DNA of 23,947 nt from Clostridia bacterium (GTDB taxonomy: Bacteria; Bacillota_A; Clostridia; Oscillospirales; CAG-272). The DNA is taken from contig JAFXWT010000091.1 of NCBI GenBank assembly GCA_017542695.1, forward strand, positions 1 through 23,947. Reading direction: 5' to 3'. Position numbers and translations under genes: made by a program. Below are positions 15,370-22,876 of the stretch, one piece after another. The notes under the pieces are model-generated. The model was not told where the DNA came from, did not search any database, and saw only the letters and a program-made list of their open reading frames with translations. The first letter of the stretch is position 1, and the number at the start of each line of letters is the position of its first letter.

Positions 15370-15389
15370 TTTTATACATTAGTATAAAA
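15370..15389. repeat. TTTTATAC-N4-GTATAAAA palindrome, copy 3
   Basis: A perfect 8-4-8 inverted repeat TTTTATAC-ATTA-GTATAAAA placed between two terminators. Same geometry as copies at 7152 and 9621. Confidence 0.7.
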
Positions 15390-15391
15390 CG

Positions 15392-15427
15392 GAAAAACCT
15401 CGGCACCGCCGAGGTTTTTCTTTTTTT
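15392..15427. terminator. Bidirectional terminator between convergent genes
   Basis: A perfect 13-bp stem GAAAAACCTCGGC / GCCGAGGTTTTTC with loop ACC. T-runs occur on both strands, so it can stop the plus-strand PLP gene unit and the minus-strand sigma/anti-sigma unit. Confidence 0.92.
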
Positions 15428-15440
15428 GAGTATGATTTGA

Positions 15441-16931
15441 TTATCTTCTGAACGAGACTGTCTCGCCCGTGTCTTTTTGTTCGATCAAAGCGCCCAACAG
15501 GTCGAACGAATATCTGTAGACCTTGCAGGTGCCGCCGACCGAAAACGAGCTTGTGAAAGGGGAGAAGAACACGTTAACGATCGAATGCACGTTCCATTCG
15601 AGCCGTCCGTCGACGACTTGAAGCTCGGCGCCGAGAGACGATCTGACGGAATAGAACGTCGTCGGCTCGTAGCTTTCCGTGTCGCAAACAAGCAGCACCG
15701 CCGTGTAATTATCCCGAACGAGCGGCGTTATTTCCTCGACGGAAACATTCATAAGGTCGTCCTTGTGGTTTTCCCAAATGTATTTTAAGACATTCGCGAT
15801 CTCGTCGCGGCCTCCCGCGTCCGTCTGCGCCGCGACGGCGTATGCGGAGAGGTAAATTTTGCCGCCGAACTCCGCCATGTCGGTGATGTAATAATTGACG
15901 CCGTCTTCCTCATAAGTGAAGTTGTCGAGAACGTTCCCCCAGCGGTCGAGCTTTACGAGGCGTGCCGTGTGGCGCACGTTGCCGAGGACGTTTCCGAGCT
16001 GAACGAGATATCCGTCTCCGAGTTTCGCGGTGACGCCGATGCCCAAGTTACCGATCTCCGTCATTTTTGACGAAAGCTCGTTTCCGTCAACGTCAAATCG
16101 GCTGAGGCAGAGAAGGTTTCCTTCGCAGCGGCTGATGACCGCCCACGTTCCGTCTCCGTTGTCGATCACCGAGGCGATAAGTTCGCGATCAAAACCGTGG
16201 TCGAGCTTTTTTTTCCAAATCATGTTTCCGTCGTCATCGAAGCGGGCGAGCCAACCGGTCAATGACGTATTGGATAAAGTGAAATAGCTATGCCCCCACA
16301 CCACCGTGCCTTTTGACGTGTGCACGGCGCCGTATATATAAAAGTCGCCGCGCTCCGCTTTCCACAAAAGATTTCCGTCAAGGTAACATTCGAGAACGCT
16401 TACGTCAAATCCATAGAACACGCGCTGACCGTTTTTGTCGGCGTACGAATCTATTATTCTAATGCGATAATCGTACCCCTTTTCAGAAATCACGTTTTCT
16501 TTTGAGTTGTTGTTCCAAAGCTCCGCGAGTTTCTCAGGCGTCGGCTCTGCCTGCATTATTTCATATCCCAAGACGGATCGGCTCATCACGTCCGCCGTTT
16601 TGCCGTAGGAGAAGCGATTTGTCGTGATGTCGCGGTAGACCTCCTTGATCTCGGTGCGGGTGAGTCTGCTTGTCGAAAGCCCGTTTTCATTGAAAAACTC
16701 GACGGCGGCGTTATACTCCCGCGCTTCCGCGGCGACGGCGAATGAGACCGAGCCGGCGATCATAACAAGTGCGAGGCACGCCGCGAGAACGCCCCACCTG
16801 ACATGGCGAGTGCGCGTTTTCGGCACTGTATTTAAGGGCTGTGTGTCTTTTTCAGCGGAAAATGACATCGCTTCGTCTGTATATTTTTCGTCTATCATAC
16901 CGATGGCGTCGGATATCTTTTCTTTTTTCAC
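15441..16931 (-). CDS. Membrane anti-sigma-like protein with propeller-like outer domain
   Basis: 496 residues. A soluble N-terminus of about 44 residues, starting IGMIDEKYTDEAM, is followed by one membrane helix (about 46-66) and a large outer domain. It is encoded directly after an ECF sigma factor with a 4-nt overlap (GTGA), the usual place of a cognate anti-sigma factor, so the short inner segment probably holds the sigma factor. The outer part contains repeats of the type L-x-R-F-D-x-x-G-N: YLDGNLLWKAERGD (about 173), LARFDDDGNMIWKKKLD (about 218), LSRFDVDGNELSSK (about 266) and LVKLDRWGNVLDN (about 315), which look like blades of a PQQ/WD-type beta-propeller. A propeller would fit ligand sensing. 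The GTG start at 16931 is fixed by the overlap. The ligand is unknown. Confidence 0.8.
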   Translation of the reverse strand: MKKEKISDAIGMIDEKYTDEAMSFSAEKDTQPLNTVPKTRTRHVRWGVLAACLALVMIAGSVSFAVAAEAREYNAAVEFFNENGLSTSRLTRTEIKEVYRDITTNRFSYGKTADVMSRSVLGYEIMQAEPTPEKLAELWNNNSKENVISEKGYDYRIRIIDSYADKNGQRVFYGFDVSVLECYLDGNLLWKAERGDFYIYGAVHTSKGTVVWGHSYFTLSNTSLTGWLARFDDDGNMIWKKKLDHGFDRELIASVIDNGDGTWAVISRCEGNLLCLSRFDVDGNELSSKMTEIGNLGIGVTAKLGDGYLVQLGNVLGNVRHTARLVKLDRWGNVLDNFTYEEDGVNYYITDMAEFGGKIYLSAYAVAAQTDAGGRDEIANVLKYIWENHKDDLMNVSVEEITPLVRDNYTAVLLVCDTESYEPTTFYSVRSSLGAELQVVDGRLEWNVHSIVNVFFSPFTSSFSVGGTCKVYRYSFDLLGALIEQKDTGETVSFRR

Positions 16932-17485
16932 ATGAATACTCCTTCCTTTATCAAATACTTTTTCAGTTTTTTTCTGATACGGAAAAGTCTGACCGAAACG
17001 GCGTGTTCGCCGATCCCGTAAAGGCGCGCGATGTCAAAAACCGATTCCGAATAATAATATCGCTTGACGAACATGACGCGGCTTTGTGGGTCGAGCGAGG
17101 CGAGGAAGCCGTTTATTTTGTCCGCGAGCTCGCGCGCCTCGAGCTCGTCCTCGACGGACGACGGAGACGGGATGAATTCTTCGATCTCATCAAGCGCGAC
17201 ATCGTATTCGCCGTTACGCTTTGACGCCGTGTTCGAGTGATATTTTTTCAAAGCGAGATTGCGGACGACGCGGCAGACGTAACTGCCGAGGTGTTCCGGT
17301 CTTTGAGGCGGGATCGCGTTCCAAACGGCGAGATACGCGTCGTTTACGCATTCTTCCTCGTCGTCGACGCTATTCAGTATATTGAATGCGATCTTGCCGC
17401 ATAGGGGACCGTATTTTTTTGACAGTTCGATGATCGCCTGTTCCGAGCGCTCAAAAAACAATTCAATTATCTTACTATCATCCAA
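16928..17485 (-). CDS. ECF-type sigma-70 family RNA polymerase sigma factor
   Basis: 185 residues from a TTG at 17485. Region 2 is seen in DDEEECVNDAYLAVWNAIPP and YVCRVVRNLALKKY, region 4 in LASLDPQSRVMFVKRYYYSES and a helix-turn-helix DIARLYGIGEHAVSVRLFRIRKKL. The start MDDSKIIELFFERSEQAI matches the normal beginning of this sigma group as I recall it, and the strong site AGGAAGG lies 8 nt upstream. An ATG at 17515 would add ten residues with no ribosome binding site and hide the good one. It directs RNA polymerase to a small regulon when released by the membrane protein encoded next. The pair has its own promoter, is divergent from spoIIGA and ends at the bidirectional terminator. Confidence 0.9.
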   Translation of the reverse strand: MDDSKIIELFFERSEQAIIELSKKYGPLCGKIAFNILNSVDDEEECVNDAYLAVWNAIPPQRPEHLGSYVCRVVRNLALKKYHSNTASKRNGEYDVALDEIEEFIPSPSSVEDELEARELADKINGFLASLDPQSRVMFVKRYYYSESVFDIARLYGIGEHAVSVRLFRIRKKLKKYLIKEGVFM

Positions 17486-17493
17486 ATGCTTTA

Positions 17494-17500
17494 CCTTCCT
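17494..17500 (-). promoter_or_regulatory. Ribosome binding site that selects the TTG start of the sigma factor
   Basis: AGGAAGG on the minus strand, 8 nt before the TTG at 17485. No comparable site precedes the ATG at 17515. Confidence 0.7.
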
Positions 17501-17555
17501 TTCCGCCTCACCCATATAGTACGGTTTTTACGGGAAATATCTCACATTTGATATC

Positions 17556-17584
17556 ATTTTATCAAAAAAATCATCAGATTGCAA
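17556..17584 (-). promoter_or_regulatory. Sigma-A-like promoter of the sigma/anti-sigma operon
   Basis: Minus strand: TTGCAA (plus 17579-17584), 17-nt spacer, TAAAAT (plus 17556-17561). The leader to the TTG start is about 65 nt. A separate self-regulated promoter may exist but its consensus is unknown. No clear plus-strand promoter for spoIIGA was seen in 17585-17655. Confidence 0.65.
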
Positions 17585-17668
17585 TTTTGAATTTTATTTT
17601 TCCGTTCCCATATTCCGACCGAGTTTGCGCGGCGGGCGTATTACAATATATAAAAAAAGGAGGCGCGC

Positions 17669-18487
17669 ATGACGGAATACGTTTACGGGGACGTTTTGTT
17701 CATCATCGACTTTTCGATGGATTTTCTTTGTCTGTTCGTGGCGGGGAAGCTCTCGCACGAGAGGATGAGAACGTGGCGCGTCGTGCTTGGAGCTGTGCTC
17801 GGCGCGCTTTACGGCGTGACGTCGCTCATGTATTCACTGCCGACGCTTTTCGGGATCTTGATCGAGATCGCCGCGGCGTTTGTCGTCGTCGCCGTCGCGC
17901 TGTGGCGGGGGAGGGCTGTGCGATGGCTCTTACAGACGGCGCTGTTTTACGGCGCGTCGGTGCTTCTCGGCGGCGCGATGACGCTGATATACTCGAAGCT
18001 CGGAAAGTACAGAACTTACATCGATGTGGGCGGGAGCGTGCAAACGGCTCTCGGCGACGTGCCGATCTGGGTGTTCGCGCTCGCCGCCGTCGCGTCGGCG
18101 GTGATGACGAAGCTTTTGTCGATGCTGTTGAAGCGGAAGAACGCCGTTTGCACCTGCGCGCTTGAAATGGTGCTCGACGGCAAGAGGTACGAGCTGTCGG
18201 GGCTCGTCGACAGCGGAAACGTATGCGTTGAGCCGATCTCGGAGACGCCGGTGATATTTCTTTCGTCGCGGCTCGGGGTGGATACGGGAACGGCGGGGCT
18301 TGAAAGGGGCGTTTTTGCCGTTCCCGTCTCGACGGCCGCGGGAGGCGGGATAGTGTTTGCGAAAAAGCCCGAATCGCTCGCCGTTAAGACGAGGCGCGGA
18401 TTTGAGAAGCGGCGCGCGCTTGTGGCGGTCGGCGAGCGTGATGACTACGACGGGTGCGACGCGCTCGTGCCGCTCGATCTTATTTGA
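17669..18487 (+). CDS. spoIIGA: Sporulation sigma-E factor processing peptidase SpoIIGA
   Basis: 272 residues. The N-terminal half has about five membrane helices, starting [19 protein letters not shown]; the C-terminal half is an aspartic-protease-like domain with the signature LVDSGN (about 181-186) followed by [11 protein letters not shown], which fits the family. In Bacillus SpoIIGA sits in the sporulation septum and removes the pro-sequence of sigma-E after a signal from SpoIIR in the forespore. GGAGG precedes the ATG by 5 nt. sigE starts 13 nt downstream, the conserved order. No clear Spo0A box or sigma-A promoter could be read upstream. This gene and sigE are the main evidence that the host forms endospores. 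Confidence 0.93.
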   Translation: MTEYVYGDVLFIIDFSMDFLCLFVAGKLSHERMRTWRVVLGAVLGALYGVTSLMYSLPTLFGILIEIAAAFVVVAVALWRGRAVRWLLQTALFYGASVLLGGAMTLIYSKLGKYRTYIDVGGSVQTALGDVPIWVFALAAVASAVMTKLLSMLLKRKNAVCTCALEMVLDGKRYELSGLVDSGNVCVEPISETPVIFLSSRLGVDTGTAGLERGVFAVPVSTAAGGGIVFAKKPESLAVKTRRGFEKRRALVAVGERDDYDGCDALVPLDLI

Positions 18488-18500
18488 TTCGGAGGTGGAT

Positions 18501-19211
18501 ATGAAAAGATTTTTTGCGAAAATTCGTCTTTGGATTTGCCGTCTGTGGCTGAAGTTTTCATTCGGCGGGGCGTATTACGTCACGGGCGCGGAGTTGCTCC
18601 CACCGCCGATGACTCCCGAGGAGGAGGCGGACGTACTCGAGCACATCGACGAATATCCGGACGCGAGGCGGCGGCTCGTGGAGCGGAATTTACGGCTTGT
18701 CGTCTACATTGCCAAAAAATTCGAGAACACGGGAGTTGGGCTTGAAGATCTCGTCTCGATCGGAACGATCGGGCTGATCAAGGCGGCGAACACGTTCCGC
18801 GCGGACAAGAACATCAAGCTCGCTACATACGCCTCACGGTGCATCGAAAACGAGATACTTATGTACATCAGAAAGACGGGGAACGCGCGGACGGAGATAT
18901 CGTTCGACGAGCCGCTCAACATCGACTGCGACGGGAACGAGCTGCTCCTTTCCGACGTCGTCAGCTCGGAGGATGACAGCGTGAGCCGCCGCATCGAGGA
19001 CGCGGAGGAGAAGCGGATAATCATGGAAGCGGTGGCAAAGCTCGACGCGCGCGAGCGCGAGATCGTCGAGCTTCGCTTCGGTCTATGCGGGCGGCGGGAG
19101 TACACGCAGAAGGAGGTCGCCGACATGCTCGGAATATCGCAGTCGTATATTTCGCGGCTCGAAAAGCGGATTATCGAGCGACTGCGCGCGGAAATAGCGG
19201 GGAAATTGTGA
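18501..19211 (+). CDS. sigE: RNA polymerase sporulation sigma factor SigE (pro-sigma-E)
   Basis: 236 residues, close to the 239 of Bacillus SigE. The basic and hydrophobic N-terminus ([19 protein letters not shown]) with [16 protein letters not shown] after it is the pro-sequence that SpoIIGA removes. Region 2 reads [28 protein letters not shown] and [15 protein letters not shown]; region 4 reads [15 protein letters not shown] and the helix-turn-helix [22 protein letters not shown]. It controls the early mother-cell programme of sporulation. GGAGGTGG lies 5 nt before the ATG at 18501; a longer upstream reading would overlap the end of spoIIGA in another frame and is not supported. sigG, next in Bacillus, is absent here. 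Confidence 0.96.
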   Translation: MKRFFAKIRLWICRLWLKFSFGGAYYVTGAELLPPPMTPEEEADVLEHIDEYPDARRRLVERNLRLVVYIAKKFENTGVGLEDLVSIGTIGLIKAANTFRADKNIKLATYASRCIENEILMYIRKTGNARTEISFDEPLNIDCDGNELLLSDVVSSEDDSVSRRIEDAEEKRIIMEAVAKLDAREREIVELRFGLCGRREYTQKEVADMLGISQSYISRLEKRIIERLRAEIAGKL

Positions 19212-19213
19212 CG

Positions 19214-19236
19214 AGGGGCGCTTTTGTCGCCCTTTT
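19214..19236 (+). terminator. Probable terminator after sigE
   Basis: AGGGGCG / CGCCCTT stem (one G-U pair) with a CTTTTGT loop and a short TTTT run, starting 3 nt after the stop codon. The T-run is short. Confidence 0.55.
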
Positions 19237-19267
19237 CGGAAAAAAATAAAAAAAATTCAAAAAACTC

Positions 19268-19296
19268 TTGCAAAATCGGTTTTTATGTGATATAAT
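19268..19296 (+). promoter_or_regulatory. Promoter of rpmE
   Basis: TTGCAA (19268-19273), 17-nt spacer, TATAAT (19291-19296), about 40 nt before the ATG. GGGAGG at 19321-19326 is the ribosome binding site. Confidence 0.85.
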
Positions 19297-19335
19297 GTCC
19301 GTTGCATAAAAATCAGCAGAGGGAGGTAAAGTGAA

Positions 19336-19539
19336 ATGAAAGAGGGAATCCACCCGAATTACGTTGACGCAACGATCACATGTGCTTGCGGCGAGGTTAT
19401 CCATACAAAGTCTACAAAAGGCGATTTCAAGGTTGAAATTTGCTCGAAGTGCCACCCTTTCTATACCGGCAAGCAGAAGTTTGTCGATGCCGGCGGTCGC
19501 GTTGATAAATTCAAAAAGCGTCTTGAGGGAAGAAAATAA
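19336..19539 (+). CDS. rpmE: 50S ribosomal protein L31 (zinc-binding form)
   Basis: 67 residues, the usual length. L31 sits at the subunit interface of the ribosome. The starting KEGIHPNY block and four Cys in two pairs (CAC at 16-18, CSKC at 36-39) identify the zinc-containing C+ type; [20 protein letters not shown] is the conserved family end. The gene stands alone with a strong promoter and strong terminator. In many Clostridia it lies next to rho or prfA, which are not here. Codon use is ordinary for the host. Confidence 0.98.
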   Translation: MKEGIHPNYVDATITCACGEVIHTKSTKGDFKVEICSKCHPFYTGKQKFVDAGGRVDKFKKRLEGRK

Positions 19540-19552
19540 TTTGACTTTGAAT

Positions 19553-19590
19553 GAGTGGGAATGCGTCGCATTCTCACTCTTTTTCTTTTT
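19553..19590 (+). terminator. Terminator of rpmE
   Basis: GAGTGGGAATGC / GCATTCTCACTC 12-bp stem (one G-U) with loop GTC and a TTTTTCTTTTT run. Its right arm can instead pair with a further downstream arm (see next entry). Confidence 0.9.
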
Positions 19591-19618
19591 CTCGCCGAAT
19601 GGTGAGAATGCGTTTTTT
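19567..19618 (+). terminator. Second, overlapping hairpin and T-run after rpmE
   Basis: CGCATTCTCAC (19567-19577) is perfectly complementary to GTGAGAATGCG (19602-19612), followed by TTTTTT. Forming it breaks the first rpmE terminator, since both use the same middle arm. Confidence 0.6.
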
Positions 19619-19634
19619 GCTTAATATTTTTTTG

Positions 19635-19664
19635 CCCTTTTCTTTTTTGGGAAAAAGAAAAGGG
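19635..19664. repeat. Dispersed CCCTTTTCTTTTT hairpin
   Basis: A perfect 13-bp stem CCCTTTTCTTTTT / AAAAAGAAAAGGG with loop TGGG. It opens a gene-free stretch (19619-20160) that looks like a patchwork of dispersed repeats; similar hairpins followed by CTCGCTGCGGCTCGG are known to me from other gut Clostridia. Confidence 0.6.
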
Positions 19665-19694
19665 TCTCGCTGCGGCTCGGTCACCGCTCGGCTC

Positions 19695-19715
19695 TGACAG
19701 CCATTTAGGCTGTCA
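19695..19715. repeat. Short hairpin in the repeat patchwork
   Basis: TGACAGCC-ATTTA-GGCTGTCA, a perfect 8-bp stem. It probably belongs to the same dispersed element as the hairpin at 19635, ending near CTTCGCTACACAAAAG (19734). I see no gene in 19740-19919, only further repeat-like sequence. Confidence 0.5.
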
Positions 19716-19919
19716 TTCACTCCCTCGCGGCCGCTTCGCTACACAAAAGAAAAAACTACAGCGTATGTCTGCCTGCTCGGCTCAAACGTGCTTCCGTCGC
19801 CTACGGCGTACGGTTCACGTTAATCCTGCCGAAGATTTACGACATCAAGACAGAACGGGAGTCCCGCGCGGCGGGGTACGTGTTGCTCTGCGTTGACGGC
19901 GGCGCATACCTTACCGTCT

Positions 19920-20106
19920 GTTTGTAGGGGCGACCATCGGTCGTCCGAAAGCCTTCTCCTGACGGATAAGGTGTTGAGCGAAAGCGAAACGGATGATGAG
20001 ATAACGTATGATTTCGGCTATATCGTATGGGCGAACTTTACTCGTCCGAAGCTCTCCCGCTGATCGCGGGAGATGCGGGCGGCCACGCAATGCCGCTCCT
20101 ACAAAC
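19920..20106. mobile_element. MITE-like element with inverted GTTTGTAGG ends
   Basis: The left end reads GTTTGTAGGGGCG (19920-19932); the right end, inverted, reads GTTTGTAGGAGCG (20094-20106), 12 of 13 bases alike. Just inside the left end is the dispersed unit GGGCGACCATCGGTCGTCCG, and inside the right end GGGCGGCC. An internal CTCCCGC-TGATC-GCGGGAG hairpin (20053-20071) is present. No transposase is encoded; the 65-codon frame inside is not a real gene. No clear target duplication was found. Confidence 0.5.
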
Positions 20107-20167
20107 AAACGCTACCCGCCAAGCGCGTGGAAGACATAAATTGAGAATTTAAAAGGGTAGAAAGTAT

Positions 20168-20632
20168 ATGTCAAAAATAAGAGAAGACATTATGTCTGTA
20201 ATTAAAAACAATTATACTTCAATAATTAAAACATCTCTTTGCATTAATTCAAATAAAGGACCGTGTTCATCCGAAGAAATATCAAAAATGCTTTCGGTTA
20301 ATTGCACTGAAAGCCGAAAAAAAGAAGATTTTCCGAAGTGTTCCATTGATGCCGGAGTAGCACATAATGAGTGGATATACGAGATCGTTTATGAGGAAAC
20401 CGACAAAACAGGTTTGATTCAATACGAGATCGACAAACTTGAAATGATTTTCGGCGGAAAAATCAAAGAGATAAAAGAGATCTGCCAAAAATATGACGCG
20501 GAAGTATTGGTAAATATATCTGTTTATGAAAACGAACTTGACGATGTATTTCTCGGATTGACAAGAAACAATTTGCGCTTTTTGAATGAAATAAACGCAG
20601 AGATCAATTTAGCGGTAAACAACATCGAATAA
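20168..20632 (+). CDS. DUF4279-like small protein (possible orphan immunity protein)
   Basis: 154 residues, soluble, no signal. The N-terminal strand with Cys (TSLCINSNKGPCSSEEISKMLSV) and the ending FLNEINAEINLAV resemble DUF4279 domains, which often finish with LNEINAEID; many such proteins are found in toxin-immunity neighbourhoods, but no function is established. The centre has an acidic helix and KIKEIKEICQKYDAEVLVNISVY. Codon use is AT-rich and unlike hflX next to it, and a repeat element lies just upstream, so acquisition by transfer is likely. The start at 20168 follows AAAGGGTAGAAAG; a second in-frame ATG at 20192 is possible. No toxin gene is nearby. It ends 34 nt before hflX. Confidence 0.65.
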   Translation: MSKIREDIMSVIKNNYTSIIKTSLCINSNKGPCSSEEISKMLSVNCTESRKKEDFPKCSIDAGVAHNEWIYEIVYEETDKTGLIQYEIDKLEMIFGGKIKEIKEICQKYDAEVLVNISVYENELDDVFLGLTRNNLRFLNEINAEINLAVNNIE

Positions 20633-20666
20633 TTGATTTGACACATGCGCCTTGGGAGGTGATATT

Positions 20667-21938
20667 ATGCAGCAAATATTTGATAAAACGGAAAAGGCGG
20701 TGTGCGTGCTCGTATCGGTCGTGCCGAAGGGCGCGAACGAGAGCGAGTACGAAGCGTCTCTTGAAGAGCTTGCGCGTCTTGCCGACACGGCGGGTGCGGA
20801 GGTATACGCGAAAATGGTACAGCAGAAGGAGAACCCCGACCCCGCAACGTATATCGGAAGCGGCAAGCTCGAGGAGCTGAAAACGCTATGCGACGGCGGA
20901 GACGTGAACACGGTCATTTTCGATTGCGAGCTGTCGCCGTCGCAGATCAAAAACATCGAGCAGGGACTGGGCGACCGTGTGAGCGTCATTGACAGAAGTA
21001 TGCTCATTCTCGATATTTTCGCGCTGCACGCGGTGAGCGCGGAGGGAAAACTCCAGGTCGAGCTTGCGCAGCTGAAATACACCGTGCCGCGCCTTGTCGG
21101 CAAGGGCGCGGAGATGTCGCGTCTCGGCGGCGGCATCGGCACGCGAGGACCGGGCGAAAGTCAGCTTGAGACAGACCGCCGCCACGTCAAGCGGCGCATG
21201 GACGCGCTCGAAGCACAGCTGCGCGAGCTTGAATCCAACAGGGAAACGCAGCGCGCGGCGCGTGACCGCTCGGGGTTGTTCAAATTCGCAATCGCGGGCT
21301 ACACGAACGCGGGAAAATCGACGCTGCTGAACTACTTAACGGGCGCGGGTATCCTCGCCGAGGACAAGCTGTTCGCAACGCTCGACCCGACGACGCGCAA
21401 ATACGATCTGCCGTCGGGCGCGGCGGTACTCCTCACCGACACGGTCGGATTCATCAGAAATCTTCCGCACCACCTGATCAAAGCGTTCCGCTCGACACTC
21501 GACGAAGTTGTCTACGCAGACGCGATACTCGTCGTCATCGACGCATCCGACGAGGACGCGGGCGCGCAGCTCGACGTGACGAGGGGGCTCATCGACGAGC
21601 TCGGCGCGGGATCGAAGCCGATACTTTACGTGTGCAACAAGTGCGACGCGGCAAAGATAGCGCCGCTCGGCACAAAGTCGGACGATACGGTGTTTATCTC
21701 CGCGAAAACGGGTGAGGGAGTCAACATGCTGATCGGGGCGATGGAAAAGATCGTCGCCGCGCGGCGCAGGAAACTGAAATTCGTATTCCCGCTCGATAAA
21801 AGCGGACTGCTCAATCGGCTTTACACGGGTGCGGGAACGAACGTGATATCGGTCGATTACACGGAGAGCGGCGCTGTCGCCGTCGCCGTTTGCGACGAAA
21901 AGACGGCGGGGCAGCTTTCGGAATTTATAAGGGAATGA
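20667..21938 (+). CDS. hflX: Ribosome-associated GTPase HflX
   Basis: 423 residues. HflX binds the 50S subunit and splits stalled or stressed ribosomes. The N-terminal domain has ATYIGSGKLEEL (about 48-59); a middle segment has the glycine-rich SRLGGGIGTRGPGESQLETDRR (about 149-170) and a coiled helix; the GTPase domain has the P-loop GYTNAGKSTLLN, the DPTTR switch, DTVGFI and NKCD. The ATG at 20667 has a near-perfect site GGGAGGTGAT upstream; a TTG at 20652 would include that site and is rejected. The next gene overlaps the same transcript (2 nt gap). No convincing promoter of its own was found. Confidence 0.96.
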   Translation: MQQIFDKTEKAVCVLVSVVPKGANESEYEASLEELARLADTAGAEVYAKMVQQKENPDPATYIGSGKLEELKTLCDGGDVNTVIFDCELSPSQIKNIEQGLGDRVSVIDRSMLILDIFALHAVSAEGKLQVELAQLKYTVPRLVGKGAEMSRLGGGIGTRGPGESQLETDRRHVKRRMDALEAQLRELESNRETQRAARDRSGLFKFAIAGYTNAGKSTLLNYLTGAGILAEDKLFATLDPTTRKYDLPSGAAVLLTDTVGFIRNLPHHLIKAFRSTLDEVVYADAILVVIDASDEDAGAQLDVTRGLIDELGAGSKPILYVCNKCDAAKIAPLGTKSDDTVFISAKTGEGVNMLIGAMEKIVAARRRKLKFVFPLDKSGLLNRLYTGAGTNVISVDYTESGAVAVAVCDEKTAGQLSEFIRE

Positions 21939-21940
21939 TT

Positions 21941-22558
21941 ATGGACAAGATCAAAACCGTAGGCAAGGCGGCGAGCGCGGAGCTTACCGAGAAAAAGTCG
22001 GTGTTCATTGGATACGCCGCGCCCGTTTCGAGCGAGAGCGAGGCGCGGGAGTTTGTCGCGTCGATCAAGAAAAAGCACGCGGACGCGCGGCACAATGTGT
22101 CGGCTTACGTGCTGTCGGGAGGGATAATGCACTCGTCCGACGACGGAGAGCCGAGCGGAACGGCGGGCGTACCCGTGCTCGAAGTGATAAAGAAGAGCGG
22201 CGTCACGAACACCGCCGTCGTCGTCACGCGCTATTTCGGCGGGATTCTGCTCGGCGCGGGCGGGCTTGTCCGCGCATATTCGGCGGCGGCAAAGGCGGCG
22301 ATCGACGCGGCGGGCATTGTGACTTACGAGAAGTTCGACGAGTGCCGCATCGTGTGCGCTTACGGCGATTACAACGACGTTTTGTATCGGCTGGGGAGCT
22401 TTACCGCGAAGATAGGCGAGGCGACGTTCGGCGCGGATGTTTGCGTGAATTTTGCGGTGCTTCATGATGAGCGCGGGCGGCTCGACGATGAGATCGCCGC
22501 GCGGTTCGACGGGCGCTACTCGGTCGAAACGACAGGCGAGAGGTACGATATAAGATAA
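21941..22558 (+). CDS. yigZ: YigZ/IMPACT family protein (UPF0029)
   Basis: 205 residues, the normal length for bacterial YigZ. The N-terminal domain carries the family signature: KKSVFIGYAAPV, KHADARHNVSAYVL, SSDDGEPSGTAGVPVLEV (about 66-83) and VVTRYFGGILLGAGGLVRAYS (in two blocks, about 94-114); the C-terminal domain is ferredoxin-like. The biochemical role is unsettled; the eukaryotic relative acts on translation control through GCN1. It starts 2 nt after hflX; an ATG at 21935 overlaps the hflX stop but leaves no room for the ribosome site AAGGGA, so 21941 is preferred. It is followed by a strong terminator. Confidence 0.93.
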   Translation: MDKIKTVGKAASAELTEKKSVFIGYAAPVSSESEAREFVASIKKKHADARHNVSAYVLSGGIMHSSDDGEPSGTAGVPVLEVIKKSGVTNTAVVVTRYFGGILLGAGGLVRAYSAAAKAAIDAAGIVTYEKFDECRIVCAYGDYNDVLYRLGSFTAKIGEATFGADVCVNFAVLHDERGRLDDEIAARFDGRYSVETTGERYDIR

Positions 22559-22603
22559 AAAGCCGATTTGGGCGGCGCACCGCCCTTGTCGGCTTTTCTT
22601 TTT
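22557..22603 (+). terminator. Two-tier terminator of the hflX-yigZ unit
   Basis: Outer stem AAAAGCCGA / TCGGCTTTT encloses an inner GGGCGG-CGCA-CCGCCC hairpin and is followed by CTTTTTG. It starts at the last bases of the yigZ stop codon. Confidence 0.88.
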
Positions 22604-22654
22604 GTTATATACGCGACAAAACGCCGATCTTTGTACGTAAATTCGTATTTGTTC

Positions 22655-22679
22655 AAAAAATCGGTCTCGTCGATTTTTT
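22655..22679 (-). terminator. Terminator-like hairpin at the end of the regulator remnant
   Basis: AAAAAATCG / CGATTTTTT 9-bp stem with a 7-nt loop, overlapping the remnant's stop codon. The stem is AT-rich, so termination would be modest. Confidence 0.4.
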
Positions 22680-22876
22680 GCCGAATTTCTTGTGTGCGTC
22701 ATATACGGAAAAGGCAGTCGGCTCGCGGGAAAAAGTGGCGATGTCGCCGATGTCGCAGTTCAACGCTTCGCAAATTCCGGCGAGCGTGTCGGTCGTTACC
22801 GACTCGTTTTTTGAGAGTTTGGCCATCGTTCTGCTGCCGACGCCCGCTGCGTTGCAGACGTCTTTTATCGTAATCC

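Noticed and set aside
19911..20108. 65-codon minus-strand frame in the repeat patchwork
   Set aside because: It is contained almost exactly within the element with inverted ends; its protein (GAALRGRPHLPR) reflects repeat sequence.
19590..20160. Possible CRISPR array or riboswitch in the long gap after rpmE
   Set aside because: The hairpins differ from each other and are not spaced at regular intervals; no conserved riboswitch core could be recognised.
20638..20666. TTGACA before hflX as a promoter
   Set aside because: The only possible -10 (GATATT at 20661) would place the transcript start inside the coding region; not credible for a gene with a strong ribosome binding site.
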